Positions 1 through 33,886 are shown, numbered from the stretch's first letter. The stretch is DNA of 64,000 nt from Actinostola sp. cb2023 (GCA_033675265.1 JAUJYZ010001316.1:124001-188000); one strand, 5' to 3'. Notes: generated by a model not told the origin, from the sequence alone. Translations and numbers: made by a program.

Positions 1-299
1 ATGTTTTGAATCAGAATTTCGTTAGTATTTTACCGTGCTGAAACTCCACAACGAGTTTGACGAACTGTCGTTTTATGCTGAGCACCTGCTATTATCATGA
101 TTATTTACACAATGTAGTCTATTTCTTCATTTAGTTCGTCAAACCATGGTAATTACTTAATATATGACAATTGTTTTATTTGGCACCACAGTTCTTCGAA
201 TGATGTTTGATGTTATTTGTCGCCTTGTTTCATTTCAAGCCCTTTATACGTTCACCGTTCGTTAAATAAAACCACTGTGAGATGAAAGACCACAAAGTA
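1..299. other. unassigned flank or TPI intron
   Basis: I see no exon, repeat array or recognisable element here. If the TPI gene continues to the left, this is probably intronic. It ends at the TTAATT target-site duplication of the element at 306-2433. Confidence 0.4.
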
Positions 300-369
300 T
301 TAATTTATGGTCGTCCGAATGTTTCAAAATTCGCTGAATAAAAATCGCTGTCGCTAAAAATGAATGAGT

Positions 370-645
370 TGTCGCTAAATAGTAATCGCTGTCGCTGAAT
401 AAATATCGCTGTCGCTAAAAATGAATTCGTTGTCGCTAAATAGTAATCGCTGTCGCTGAATAAATATCGCTGTCGCTAAAAATGAATTCGTTGTCGCTAA
501 ATAGTAATCGCTGTCGCTGAATAAATATCGCTGTCGCTAAAAATGAATTATAGTTGTCGCTAAATAGTAATCGCTGTCGCTGAATAAATATCGCTGTCGC
601 TAAAAATGAATTCGTTGTCGCTAAATAGTAATCGCTGTCGCTAAA
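370..645. repeat. 61-bp subterminal tandem repeat, left arm
   Basis: The unit, starting GTCGCTAAATAGTAATCGCT, recurs at about 371, 432 and 493 and onward with one short insertion. The inverse of the same array lies at about 2085-2400 in the right arm. Subterminal repeats of this kind are often transposase-binding sites; that role is inferred. Confidence 0.85.
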
Positions 646-1235
646 ATGAAAATAAATCTTCGTTTTGTCATTCAAAAGCTGCAATCTGTAAAAAAAATAA
701 CGGTCTCTTATTTCAAAATAAAATTCGCTGTCGCCAAAAAGTGAATTCGCTGTCGCTAAAAATCATGCAGGCGCGCTAAAAATCCCCGTGTAGGGGTTGG
801 TGGTGTGTGATACGGATTTACAAGGCATGATGGTTAAATCGTAAACGTGCACGTGGTCGTCATCCGTTGTCACTTACAGAGTTTTTAGAGATTCTTTACA
901 GCTTATTCAAGGTACTTAAAACATCTAATTATATAGGATTCGAGAACTATATATGTGCATTCCTTTTTGTTTCTACGTAGAGCAACAATCTTTTTTAGCC
1001 GATTAAGACATTTAATCAGCAGCTGGGTTTCACGTCGTGTTGCCAAAATGGCGGACAGTTCGAGTTGAGTATTTATTAGATCAATAGAAGCTTTATTAGA
1101 TGATGTAGAGAGGCTGTCTGGAACCCAAAATCCTAATGTTATCGACAGCATCATAAGTCGTCTTCAATGTGCGACCGACACAACAAATCAGTTGATGCAC
1201 CGATGGCAAAATCATTCTAGCAGAATAAATCACTG

Positions 1236-1735
1236 TTGCACCCGGTTTCTGCTATTGCAAATAACCTGCAGATCTCCTGTGATCAAGATACAGATCTCAA
1301 CGTGACTGATGTAGGAAGGCCACAAATATACATTAGTGGCGAACAAATCGAGTCCCTACGCAGCATTGGCTTTACATCAGAAAGCTATCTCTGTCACTGG
1401 CATGCTCTGATCTGTGTATCCAGATCTACGTTATGGCGTAGATGTCACCAGTTAGATATATGTCATCAACGTTACTCGGAAATAAACGACGAAGAACTCG
1501 ATGGGGTTATGCGTGATCTAGTTACCGCACATCCAAACTCTAGTTTGACCATCCTGAGGGTTCACCTCAAGAGACTAGGTATCGTAGTTCAACGGGGCTC
1601 GATTATCTATGATTCGAGTTGATCCTATAAACGTGTGCATGAGACGCATGAGAGTGATAAAACGTCGTTGTTACAGCGTCCCAGGCCCAAATGCCCTTTG
1701 GCATATTGACGGTCATCATAGCCTGATTAAATGTC
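1236..1735 (+). pseudogene. transposase fragment, integrase (rve/DDE)-like, frameshifted and truncated
   Basis: A reading frame from about 1236 to 1621 contains GRPQIYISGEQIESL, a helix-turn-helix-like stretch, and ELDGVMRDLV. It stops just after the IIYDS stretch, and the match continues in another frame from 1609 with IRVDP and then YSVPGPNALWHIDGHH. The order GRPxY, EQLxxL, DxELD, RVDP, PGPNALWHIDG is typical of a repetitive integrase-like transposase family in animals. The D of WHIDG would be the first acidic catalytic residue. After HHSLI the sequence runs straight into the right inverted arm, so the rest of the catalytic core is absent. The frameshift near 1610 and the truncation show it is dead. 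Confidence 0.75.
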
Positions 1736-2439
1736 TTATTCGGCTAAAAAAGATTGTTGCTCTACGTAGAAACAAAAAGGAATGTACATATATAGTTCTC
1801 GAAGCATTTGATTTTACATGTCTCCTATAATTAGATGTTTTAAGTACCTTGAATAAGCTGTAAAGAATCTCTAAAAACTCTGTCAGTGACAACGGATGAC
1901 GACCACGTGCACGTTTACGATTTAACCATCATGCCTTGTAAATCCGTATCACACACCACCAACCCCTACACGGGGATTTTTAGCGTGCCTACATGATTTT
2001 TAGCGACAGCGAATTCACTTTTTGGCGACAGCGAATTTTATTTTGAAATAAGAGACGGATTGCAGCTTTTGAATGACAAAACGAATATTTTCATTTTTAG
2101 CGACAGCGATTACTATTTAGCGACAACGAATTCATTTTTAGCGATAGCGATATTTATTCAGGGACAGCGATTACTATTTAGCGACAACGAATTCATTTTT
2201 AGCGACAGCGATTTTTATTCAGCGACAGCGATTACTATTTAGCGACAACGAATTCATTTTTAGCGACAGCGATATTTATTCAGCGACAGCGATTACTATT
2301 TAGCGACAACGAATTCATTTTTAGCGACAGCGATATTTATTCAGCGACAGCGATTACTATTTAGCGACAACGAATTCATTTTTAGCGACAGCGATTTTTA
2401 TTTAGCGAATTTTGAAACATTCGGACGACCATATTAATT

Positions 2440-24642
<22,203 letters not shown>

Positions 24643-24751
24643 AATGTATGTTTAGACCTGACCTTTTTTGAAATGTAGCCAGTTGTAAGTGATTTATGAT
24701 TAGCTTAAATACACGACCGCACCAGCTCTGCCTATTAATTTCATCGTGCTA

Positions 24752-24757
24752 AATAAA
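24752..24757 (+). terminator. AATAAA polyadenylation signal of TPI
   Basis: AATAAA lies 110 bp after the TPI stop codon, giving a short 3' UTR. Confidence 0.7.
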
Positions 24758-24779
24758 GTTATTCATTCATTCATTTATC

Positions 24780-25305
24780 TCTATTTTCTAAGGCCTAGGG
24801 CAAACGTCGAACTAACCATGAGCTTAATTCAGTCCTATTTTAATAGGTTCTTTTGAAATTGACTTATGGTTAGAATGTGGTTTTGTGTTTGAAAAGGCGT
24901 TTCTGCATTGTGGCAAAGTCGCTCCAGAGTCGTAATTTCCGACTTGGCTTGAACCTATTTGAAAATTTTAATATAGGTTCGACGTTTTCCGTAGGCCTAA
25001 GGCTCCATTTACACGTATTTTTTTTGTGTGTTTCCGTCCACACGAGCATTTTCGAATCGTTTTTAGGAACTGTGCAATAATTAGCAAGGTGGTCGAAAAT
25101 GAGCTTAACATTTGATCATAGCACCCTTTCAAAGGATACTGATACTGACTACACCAACAAGAACATAGATAGTGTTATTATTGATCGAAGTCATCAATGC
25201 GCATGTGTGAAACGTTTGCCGTAGATCCCACACGGCTTACAGCTCTCGTTTGGCATAAGACAAGGTTGTGCAAGGAATCACACTTGAAAACGGGGCCTGG
25301 ATTTT
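24780..25305. other. intergenic, nothing recognised
   Basis: Follows the TPI 3' end. CGTCCACACGAGCATTTTC and similar blocks resemble decayed MITE ends, but I see no partner. Confidence 0.35.
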
Positions 25306-25309
25306 ACAG

Positions 25310-26798
25310 TTGTACCATGTGATCGTTTCCTAACCGAATTCCAATTTTGATTGGTCGATGTTGCAACTTCCGTTAGCAACTTGTAATTTTGAAATTGCTA
25401 CTTGGTATTTTGAAAAAACTTCCTTGAAAAAATGGTGTATATCAGTGAGAAAGAACAGAGTAACGTCTATTCCAAAACGTACGCAAAGATACGATTATTT
25501 CGTTGTGGTCTCTTGGCGAGTCAAACAAAAGGATCGCTGATTTAACCGGTGTTAGTCAACGACTTCAAACTGATAATAACTACTTGAAAGAAATTTACAG
25601 AAAGTGGTTGTCTTTTATGCACTTTTAGCTCTATTCTTTTCAATGTTTCTGATCCACAGTCCTTCGAATTCGAAAAATCTCTGCTAGACAACGACAACTA
25701 ATGTGGGTTCACATTGATAATTACATCCGTCGCTACATCTTTATAAATACGGATACATCAATCGTATTTGCGGCTATCTTGAAATAAATGGAATAACTTG
25801 TCTTATCTTAGACAAAAGTTCTTCATGTTTCGAGTAGTTTATCTAAGAAAAGCTTGAATAACGGCCATGAAGATACTCAACCAGATACAGCATGTTTCGA
25901 ACCTAATAGCACAGACAACGCGTTGCAACGTGCAAATTACCATTAGATTGAACAGAGATAAGCAAATTGACTTCTATATTTTCACTGCGTTTATTTATAG
26001 TGAAGGATTGAAAGCAGAGTATGTTATTTTCTTCCCTCCTTCAGCTCTCACCATAGTGGACGATATAATAATCTCTGAAACTCAGGGTACGCCTAGTGTG
26101 CAGGCCGACGTGCATTTAACAAATCGCAAGCGGTTTTCCATTGTCTGTACTCTTATTGACAATGGATTTGACGTCACAAAATGTTCAAAACTCAAGTGGA
26201 ACCACGAGCGTAGCGAGTGGTTTCACTGCAAAGTTTTGAACATTTTGTGACGTCAAATCCATTGTCAATAAGAGTACAGACAATGGAAAACCGCTTGCGA
26301 TTTCTTTTTTACAATAACAAAGTCAAAAAAATATCCAAAAACAAGGATAAAGTTTGAAAGAAAAACCGTTTCAAGCGCGCGCTGGCTTCGTGCGCGAGCG
26401 ATTCGTCATTGCATGTGTCTGTACTCTTATTGACAATGGCTGAGAACCAATCAGATTGCGAGATTACGCTAGGTTATTGTAAAATGAGTTATAACAGCTA
26501 TATTTTCAACTTACGACAAAATTCACACTTCCTGCTCTGAATAAGAGTGATCCGCTATTCTATTAGTCTCCCTCGCAGCCGTGTCGTCTATTCTATATGT
26601 ATACATGTATTCTCAGTGGCACTGACTTTAAAAGGAAGTTTCAAAGTGTCAAGTTGCAATTTCAAAATACCAAGTTGCAGTTTAGAAATTTCAAATTGCA
26701 ACTTGAAAGTTACAAGTTGCTAACCGGACCAATCAAAATTGGAATATGGTTTGGGAGAATTGGATTTCGCTTCGGAAACGATCACATGGTATGACTGT
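25310..26798. mobile_element. 1.5-kb TIR element, no transposase seen
   Basis: ACCATGTGATCGTTTCC at the left matches the inverse GGAAACGATCACATGGT at the right. Inverted blocks continue inward (CCAATTTTGATTGGTC, GCAACTTGTAA, TTTGAAATTGC). An open stretch 25867-26250 runs into the nested palindrome at 26121 and has no recognisable domain. Confidence 0.7.
26121..26303. mobile_element. foldback MITE nested in the 25310-26798 element
   Basis: AAATCGCAAGCGGTTTTCCA and TTGTCTGTACTCTTATTGAC recur inverted. The loop is around AACCACGAGCGTAGCGAGTG. Confidence 0.9.
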
Positions 26799-26819
26799 GA
26801 AAAGGCACTGAGTAGTATT

Positions 26820-27285
26820 GACTGAACTGCTAACTTAGTAGTTTCATTACTAATCATCCTCCATATTCTGATTATCACTTCTGTCCTGCATTATTCTAGT
26901 ATTAATAATGCTGTTGGATATATCAAATACTGATGTAACAGCATTTTTATTGTAATAAAATTATTATTATTTTATTAAAATGTTGCCGTCTGTTGATAAA
27001 GCTAACGGCATTATTAAAAATATTTTAGGGTGTTTTAGCTTTTGCTCGTAGCAAAAGAGAGCAGAGAGAAAACAATAGGTTTTGAGGAGGGTCAGTAATT
27101 AATATAGCTATATAGTTTGAGATACTGTCTACTACACATTATAAGAATAAACGGGGAATAACAATATATGTCGGTATCTAACAAGGTTTAGGGGTATCAG
27201 GCTGGTAAGTAAACAAGAATGAATGCAAAAATGGTGGAGTCTTTTTAATAATAATACTGACTTTATTTAAACAGGGTGACTAGAG
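26820..27285. other. intergenic, AT-rich, nothing recognised
   Basis: Contains a short hairpin at TTTTGCTCGTAGCAAAA (about 27042). No gene is seen. Confidence 0.4.
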
Positions 27286-27299
27286 TTATGTACGGGACC

Positions 27300-27545
27300 A
27301 CAAATGAACCCAGGCCCGCAAATGAACCCAGGCCCGCAAATGAACCCAGGCCCGCAAATGAACCCAGGTCCGCAAATGAACCCAGGTCCGCAAATGAACC
27401 CAGGCCCGCAAATGAACCCAGGCCCGCAAATGAACCCAGGTCCGCAAATGAACCCAGGTCCGCAAATGAACCCAGGTCCGCAAATGAACCCAGGTCCGTA
27501 AATGAACCCAGGTCCGCAAATGATCCCAAGACTGGACCGCAAATG
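27300..27545 (+). repeat. 18-bp minisatellite, about 13 copies
   Basis: The unit is CAAATGAACCCAGGCCCG with a GGTCCG variant. It is open in all frames because 18 is a multiple of three, so the MNPGPQ and ANEPRP peptides it would encode are not evidence of a gene. Confidence 0.95.
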
Positions 27546-27765
27546 AACCCAGACAGGACCGCAAGTGATCCCAGAGGGAAAATACAAAATCTGGAACGGA
27601 ACAAAATTTGCTTTCACACTTTTGCTGATTTGAATAACTTTTGAACGGACTTGAAAATATAAACATCCCTGTTTTGTAGAAAAACGATGGTCATTTTTTA
27701 GAAAAGCATTTATCAGTCTCATTCAAGAAAATTAGTTATCTTAACAATTATTCCTCGAAGTGGAG

Positions 27766-27837
27766 GTGAGTAGAGGTGGATATTTACCGAGCCGCGAGTC
27801 TTCGTGAGCCGACGGGTAAATATCTACCACTACTCGC
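27766..27837. repeat. short inverted repeat inside the TIR element
   Basis: GTGAGTAGAGGTGGATATTTACC pairs imperfectly with GGGTAAATATCTACCACTACTCGC; probably a small nested MITE. Confidence 0.6.
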
Positions 27838-28196
27838 CGACATTGAGGGGAGTGATTGTCTTAGTATACACCTATTTCAATAAAGGTTGTCGAGGACATC
27901 AGTCTATAGGCGATGGGTTATACGTCGTTACAAGACCGGACTGCATTATGGTAACAGCTTGAATAGCTAAAAAGGTATGAAAAGCTGCCGATATTCATTT
28001 ATCCAGGGTAAAAATATTTTAATAAATATAAGCTCAGTTTCAGTCAGTTTATAACCAAATTTGTTGATACGTAACGCCTCAAATTGAGATTTCTCATTAT
28101 TTCAAAAGAAACTTCCTCTAGCTTCATGATTTAATAGGCACTGATAAATAATAATAATAAATAATAATACCCGCTGATTATTCAGTACAAACTTAG

Positions 28197-28402
28197 GCCC
28201 CTTTTACACGGTACCGGACGAATTTTTGACCATTCAAAAAGTTGTACGTTTAGGCGTTCCGTTCACACGGAACTGTGCTATCCGGACAAACATTCTATGC
28301 AAAATTTTATACAATTAAAGAGATCGACGGTTCCGTGTAAATTAACGGTGTGTACTGGTTAAATCTTTGAACGGTTAAACAAATTCGTCCGGTATCGTGT
28401 GA
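28197..28402. mobile_element. MITE-like inverted repeat
   Basis: ACACGGTACCGGACGAATTT pairs with AAATTCGTCCGGTATCGTGT. The interior also pairs weakly. Nested in the 27290-28932 element. Confidence 0.7.
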
Positions 28403-29067
28403 TATCGTTAGACATTTACATCGGCGTACTGAGTTGAGTTTTTACTCTGACAGTCGTGGGAGTTAATCATGCAAGACTTTTATATCCAAAGTTTTTGCAG
28501 GCCATGTAATCCAACACTGATCCAAAGGTCCGGGTGGAGTTTACCACTTGTTGTCGTTTGTTTTCATTTTTGTCATTTTCTGTCCTTGTCTTTATCATTT
28601 CCTGCTGTAACTGCTGTGTTTAGTGCATAAAAGCACAAGAATACGTATAAGATAATACTTGATTTCATAGCAGCAGCGGATAAATTGCGTGATCTATTGT
28701 ATCACTATAAACATGATATGATTTTGAATTATGGGATGTTTTTATTTTCGAGTCCGTTCAAAAGTTATTCAATTCAGCAAAAGTGTGAAAGCAAATTTTG
28801 TTCCGTTCCAGATTCGGTATTTTCCCTATGGGATCACTTGCGGTCCTGTCTGGGTTCATTTGCGGTCGTGGGTTCATTTGGGATCCAGTCTTGGGATCAT
28901 TTGCGGGCCTGGGTTCATTTGCGGTCCCGTACAATTACACACAGTAATTTTCATCCAGGCCCTAAATAATTTTTACATTGTAGATATAAACAAGGAAACT
29001 GAATGAAAAGGTTGCAAGTTGAGGAATCATGTCTAAAATATAATTTGGTCCTAATGAGATATAGAGG

Positions 29068-29193
29068 TTATTAGTCGGCTAAGCATCTAATACGGCTGTG
29101 TATTTTTACGAGTCATTTGGTATTTTAAAGGCTCGCCAAAATACATGACGAGTAAAAATTCACAGCCGTATTAGATGCTTAGCCGACTAATAA
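29068..29193. mobile_element. foldback MITE
   Basis: TTATTAGTCGGCTAAGCATC and TAATACGGCTGTG recur inverted at 29149-29193. The loop is around ATTTGGTATTTTAAAGGC. Confidence 0.85.
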
Positions 29194-29561
29194 GTTGTTT
29201 ATTATATTTTTTGTCAAAGAAACTAGCTATTCTGGTGAAAGAAAACAACAAATTACAGTGAAAACTTGGAAATCTCTGTACGAGCGCGCGCTAGCCAATG
29301 TAGAATTATCGCCCGCTGATTGGTTAATTTTCATCGCACGATTCTGCATGAATGATTGGAAAGCCAGTTTGAAGTAACTACCCAAAATACGGTCCCATAT
29401 TTCGCGCGTTCTTGTGCATATTTCGTGCGTTCTTTGACAAAAATATAATAAAGTACAATACTGTACTTGGATATAGTATTGACTTAGGCCGCGTTCACAC
29501 TGGAGTTCTAGATCGATCAGAGATAATCTAGAACTGAGAGGTTGCTTGAGAGATCGATCTA

Positions 29562-30321
29562 CAGTCTAACCCCTATTAAGCGGCCACCCATTAAGCGGCC
29601 ACTCCCTTTTAAGCGGCCAGTTACCAAAGTCCCGAAATCATTGTCGGTATAATACTGTAATTATAACCCTTATTAAGCGACCACCTCTATTAAGCGGCCG
29701 CGGCCACCTTTTGGCGGTCCCGATGTGGGTTTTCCTATGTTTTTCCCCCTATTAAGCGACCACAATGAATTTTGAAAAAGATAATCAGAATTAATAGAAG
29801 GTGACAAACACACGTTTATTATACTATCTTGAAGTGATTCCAAGTCGAACAGCCAGCCACCAAGTCTCTGACAGAGGCAATGGAGCTAGGGGAAAATTGC
29901 GACACTTCGGCACAGGGAACTTGCATTGTCCATTGCAGAATCAATTGATCAAATTTACGCATTGAAGCTCCGTAATCCATGCAAAGCGACAGACACATAT
30001 GCAGGATTCTTTTAAGTAACGCTCTTTCTTTCAGTTACAGACTTTTATGTAAATATCGACATACTGTACTTTATGGTTCTTATTAAACCACATAATTTTC
30101 TGGAGAGGAATTGGGCCTCGATTAATTATCAGTGAAACTTTAAATTTGTGTATAACAAACTGTATTATATACATGTGCAACAGTTGTCACAAGCCTCAAA
30201 GCGTGTTTATATTCAAATAAAGTGACGTTTCTACAACGCCTTATGCTAATTTCGTACGAACCCCTATTAAGCGGTCACTTACCGTTTCCCCCAGGGTGGC
30301 CGCTTAATAGGGGTTAGACTG
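29562..30321. mobile_element. 760-bp mariner-type MITE, TIR CAGTCTAACCCCTATTAAGC
   Basis: The left tip CAGTCTAACCCCTATTAAGC has an exact inverse at 30302-30321. TA flanks both sides (29560-29561 and 30322-30323). Internal GCGGCCAC and TATTAAGCG blocks repeat. There is no transposase. Similar ATTAAGTGCCCC blocks at about 12560-12660 may be a diverged relative. Confidence 0.88.
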
Positions 30322-30329
30322 TAGTTCAA

Positions 30330-32785
30330 TTTCTGTGGATAATAAATTTCTTTAATTATTCGACATTTTATAATCATATTCATTGGACTTTTGTGAACCG
30401 CTCTGGTAAGTAATGATCTCAACTGCTTTTAAAATATCTACTCCGAGGAGTGAGTTAAACTTTGTCCCCAAAACTCTGTAAAACCAGTTCTAATTGGTAA
30501 ATAAATGACGTACAGGAATCAAGTAGATCGATTAATCTTTATTTAGAAAACAATTTTAGAACTTCAAAACATCAAAAGCCTATATAAAGGACAGAATTCA
30601 AGAAGTGAATTTTCGCCCATATTTCGGCTTTTAGTTTCCAACGGCTGATCAACTAAGCCACAGGAAGCCCAACACAGAAACAGAGGGTGGCAAGCCTGGG
30701 ATCAGTACATTATAAATTACTTTTCGATATGTCGGTGCCGAAAATGGAATAGTTTATACAAAACTAGTAAGTTGGTTATTACAAGAATGCATTGTGCAAT
30801 TTTTCGTGACATCTTACACAGAACAGTGTGGGCGCTGACAATACAGGAGATAAAATTAAGACGTATTACTATTTGTCGATCAGGAATATTTATTAGGGAT
30901 TGGTACTTGTTAGGCGTAAAGATTACTTGTTGCCCACAACATCGAGAAGCTGGTATATTTTAGGGTTAGTTTCAAAATGTCCGACGAACACATCCTTAAG
31001 GGTGGTAAGTCCCTCTAGCTCATCAATTATATATTCAGTTTCGTTTTCAATTAGTTTGTATTAGTTACAGGCGTATTGACCACCTTACAAGCAGTCATCA
31101 ACAATAACATATTTGAAAAGGGATTTTGCGGCTCGCTTCTTTTGTAACTTCGAATTCGTATTTTCAGTTTTTCGATGCTTCAACTCATGCAACAGAATTG
31201 AACTGACTTTCACTTTAGTAATTCGACGGATAACCATGTGAGAAAGTTTTCTTGGTACAAGGACCGTGGAGACACCTGAAGACAGTTTGTTAACGGACAA
31301 TGATCACAAAACCAACTATGTTTAATTATTACTTAACATGGAACAATCAAGCATCGAGTCATTATTTGTGAATACGAAGCTGGCCGTAAAAACGAACTAG
31401 AGTTTACAGTGGTATTCAACCCAACCCAAAAAAGCGAAAACTATACACATACTATAGATTTAATGACTTGATTCAAGCGACTATTCTTTGACTGCGTACA
31501 GTACAAGTGATAATGGATTGCCATTTACGAGAATGTCTTATTCTTGACGAAAAGTATGATTGCTTCATTAACAAGTCTACGTTTTCCTTTGTTTTTGACT
31601 TGTTTTGTCACCGCTGGGCCAGTAAGTCCTGATTTGTAATTTCAAAATGTTTTCAATAGAAAATGGATCATCAATTATTCAGATGCACACAAACGTGAGT
31701 GGACTAGGAGAAGCTCTCGTCTGTGTGCAGTCAATAATACATGTATTGGCAAATCGTTATCTCAACTAGTTCTTGACTGTGAAACTCAAATACTAAATGA
31801 ACTGGGAATTAGTTCCAAAACAAAGTGCAATTCATTGGTACAAAAATAATTACTAAAGAACTACTACTAGCTGCTGCATCGAATATTCGCGGCTAAACAA
31901 CATCTAAAGTCAAGTCATTAATAATTAAACGCGGGAAAGTTTTTTGTGTAAAATGTTCTTTTCAACAAAAAGGTCAATTTTAACGAGACATCATTCATTA
32001 ACCATACTAAAATACGCGGTGACAAGTGGAAAGCTCTCAAACATTGTTAGACTGCGGTGTGCCTACAACTGATGTATTGGGCTAAAAACTCCAAGTTACT
32101 CGAGAAATTCAAATAATTGCCGACAAAATAACGCTGATTTTCAAAAAATAATTTCTAAAATTATGACGCCATATTTCATGATTTGTTGGTGAATAATTCA
32201 TCTGTACAACTGTTTTAGTGATAATGATTATATTAAGTCAGGTGTGTCGCCGGTCAAGGGGATGTTGCAAGCAGTATCCCGTTAACCTTTCCCATCATAA
32301 GACATTCCTTAGTATCAGTCCTTAAAAACAAGTGAATTCCTGAAGCGTGTCTTTCTATTCATTGACATGACAGCAGTTTCTAGTTCAGCATCACGACAGA
32401 CATTAAGTCACTAAATTACTTTAATGTGAAACACTTTGTTCAGTAATATTCCGTCGAGATTGCTAAACTATTAGCTCAAATGAAGTGACTGGGAATGGCC
32501 ACAAGTTTACCAGATCCAAATAAATTCCACGTCAACATTCCCCATGTCTGTCAGTGGTCCAATAATAGTAATTGTTAATGACAGTAAGCCTAAGTAATGC
32601 GTCCATTGGTTGTTTGACAAAGGACTACTGATTGTATTCACAAGTGGCCAGCAGGGTGGCGGTGATCACCACGAAAACTCCTCGTTGATGCTTCACTACG
32701 TCGAGAAAGGACAGTCGGCTGTATCGTCTCAGTTCGAACTCTTCTTTTGCTCTTTCCTCCAAACCTTATATGTTAAAGCTAAAAG
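30330..32785. other. intergenic region upstream of the zinc-finger gene
   Basis: No array, palindrome or coding exon was recognised. A CACAGGAAGCCCAAC motif is at about 30660. The promoter of the zinc-finger gene should lie in the last few hundred bases, but I see no convincing TATA box. Confidence 0.4.
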
Positions 32786-32791
32786 CAAAAT

Positions 32792-32876
32792 ATGCCGAAA
32801 TCTTTTTTGCTCAAGCGATTTCCCAAATCCAGTAAATGGTTGGAGGGAGAAGGGGTTGCATCTTTGACTGTAAAAG
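32792..32876 (+). CDS. first coding exon, SNAG motif
   Basis: The ATG at 32792 opens [14 protein letters not shown] and 28 codons plus one base up to the donor AAAAG|GTAGGG. This phase-1 end matches the phase-1 start of the finger exon. A different frame across this stretch (TTG at 32610 to a stop at 32867) has no domain and is not preferred. Confidence 0.75.
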
Positions 32877-33886
32877 GTAGGGAAATATTGCACTCTTTAC
32901 TGAGCGATTTATAAATGAACCATCATGTGTCTTAAAAGATATGTAATTTGCTCGTTAAACAGAAGATTGCAGCTTTAAAAATAACAGTATAATAATTGTA
33001 ACATTTGTCAGGCAACGATCAGTCTAAAGACTACAGCAGCACAAATATAAATGGCATTGATCATCGAGCTTCGGGTTGGGATTCAAGGCAAGACATTGGC
33101 AATGTCTTCTATGTTGGGATAGAATGGAACAAGATGAACCCCCAAAAGCAGATAAACAGTCAGCATTACAGCAACACCAGCGAGAAACCCAACAAGCAAG
33201 ATTTTGTTAACCATATGATTTACCATGATATCACAAATCCAATGCAATTGAACAATGGCGAGAGAAAAGGCGATGCCAGCAAACGTACTCCAACTAAACC
33301 CAACATCAAGTCAGACTCGCATAGAAAGCAGACGTACAAGTGTGGGCAGTGTGGCAAAGTGTTCAAGACTAAGTATACCTTGACCATTCATCTCAAGATG
33401 CCTTCTCACACCGGCGCCAGACCGTTTGTGTGTGCTATCTGTGGCAAGGGTTTTCGTCTCTCCAGCACGTTATGCCGACATAAGATCATCCATACATCAA
33501 ATAAACCTCACCGCTGCCAGACATGTGGAAAGGCTTTTAATCGGTCATCCACACTCAAGACTCACCAAAGAACACACAGTGACACCAAGGAGTTTTCTTG
33601 CCATATATGCAACAAGGGCTTTCATCAAAAAGGCAACTTACGCAACCACTTACTAATCCACTCAGGAGAAAAGCCGTACAAGTGTAGTCTTTGTAAGAAA
33701 GCATTCAACAAGCTGTCTAATTTAAAGTTCCACATGCATGTACATACCGATAATAGGCCCTATCGGTGCAGGTACTGCAAAGAGAGCTTCTCCCGTCGTT
33801 GTGAGTTGAAAGAACATATCTCAAATTGTGGTCAGAGTGTCATCGATAATTCGTCAGCAGTTGTCGGCAAAGGGACTTACCATTAA
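32792..33886 (+). CDS. SNAG-domain, Fez-type six-zinc-finger transcription factor (two exons)
   Basis: Predicted nuclear transcriptional repressor of 319 residues from exons 32792-32876 and 33012-33886, joined across a 136-bp intron in phase 1. Residues 1-9, MPKSFLLKR, are a SNAG motif (Snail/Gfi consensus MPRSFLVKK) that recruits LSD1/CoREST. Residues 30-135 are polar and low in structure. Six fingers follow at about 137-161, 167-189, 195-217, 223-245, 251-273 and 279-301. The last is C2HC (HISNC), and the first has an H-x5-H spacing. Finger 2-3 text [28 protein letters not shown] and finger 4-5 text GFHQKG, HSGEK, FHMHVH are hallmarks of Fezf rather than Gfi or Snail. Fez proteins normally carry an EH1 (Groucho) motif, which I do not see here. 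ATG context is A at -3. A Gfi relative is the main alternative. Confidence 0.85.
33012..33886 (+). CDS. second exon, linker and six zinc fingers
   Basis: The acceptor ACATTTGTCAG precedes the exon. The frame is open upstream only to a TTG, so the exon cannot contain its own start near its 5' end. The fingers lie at 33335-33829. The stop is TAA at 33884-33886. Confidence 0.93.

Larger units (their letters stand above)
306..2433. mobile_element. 2.1-kb TIR transposon with subterminal tandem repeats, non-autonomous
   Basis: Inverted arms of about 710 bp (306-1019 and about 1723-2433) enclose a central 0.7 kb. The outer tips read TATGGTCGTCCGAATG on the left and its inverse on the right. TTAATT flanks both sides (300-305 and 2434-2439) and is a good 6-bp target-site duplication. 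Each arm carries about 4-5 copies of a 61-bp tandem unit built on TGTCGCTAAA and CGCTGTCGCT. The centre holds a broken integrase-like transposase fragment whose 3' part has been replaced by the start of the right arm, so this copy cannot be autonomous. The 6-bp duplication together with an integrase-like enzyme is compatible with the eukaryotic IS3EU group, but that assignment is inference. Confidence 0.85.
27290..28932. mobile_element. 1.64-kb TIR element with an 18-bp minisatellite in its left end
   Basis: GTACGGGACCACAAATGAAC at the left pairs with GTTCATTTGCGGTCCCGTAC at the right. The inverted arms extend through AGTGATCCCAGAGGGAAAAT..GAACGGAACAAAATTTGC to about 27675 on the left and 28730 on the right. 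The left arm carries about 13 units of the 18-bp repeat and the right arm only two or three, so the array expanded after insertion or in one arm only. Confidence 0.8.

Noticed and set aside
25867..26250. 127-codon frame
   Set aside because: Its last third is one arm of a foldback MITE and the rest shows no domain.
33426..33656. Second frame inside the zinc-finger exon
   Set aside because: An out-of-frame shadow of the finger-coding exon.
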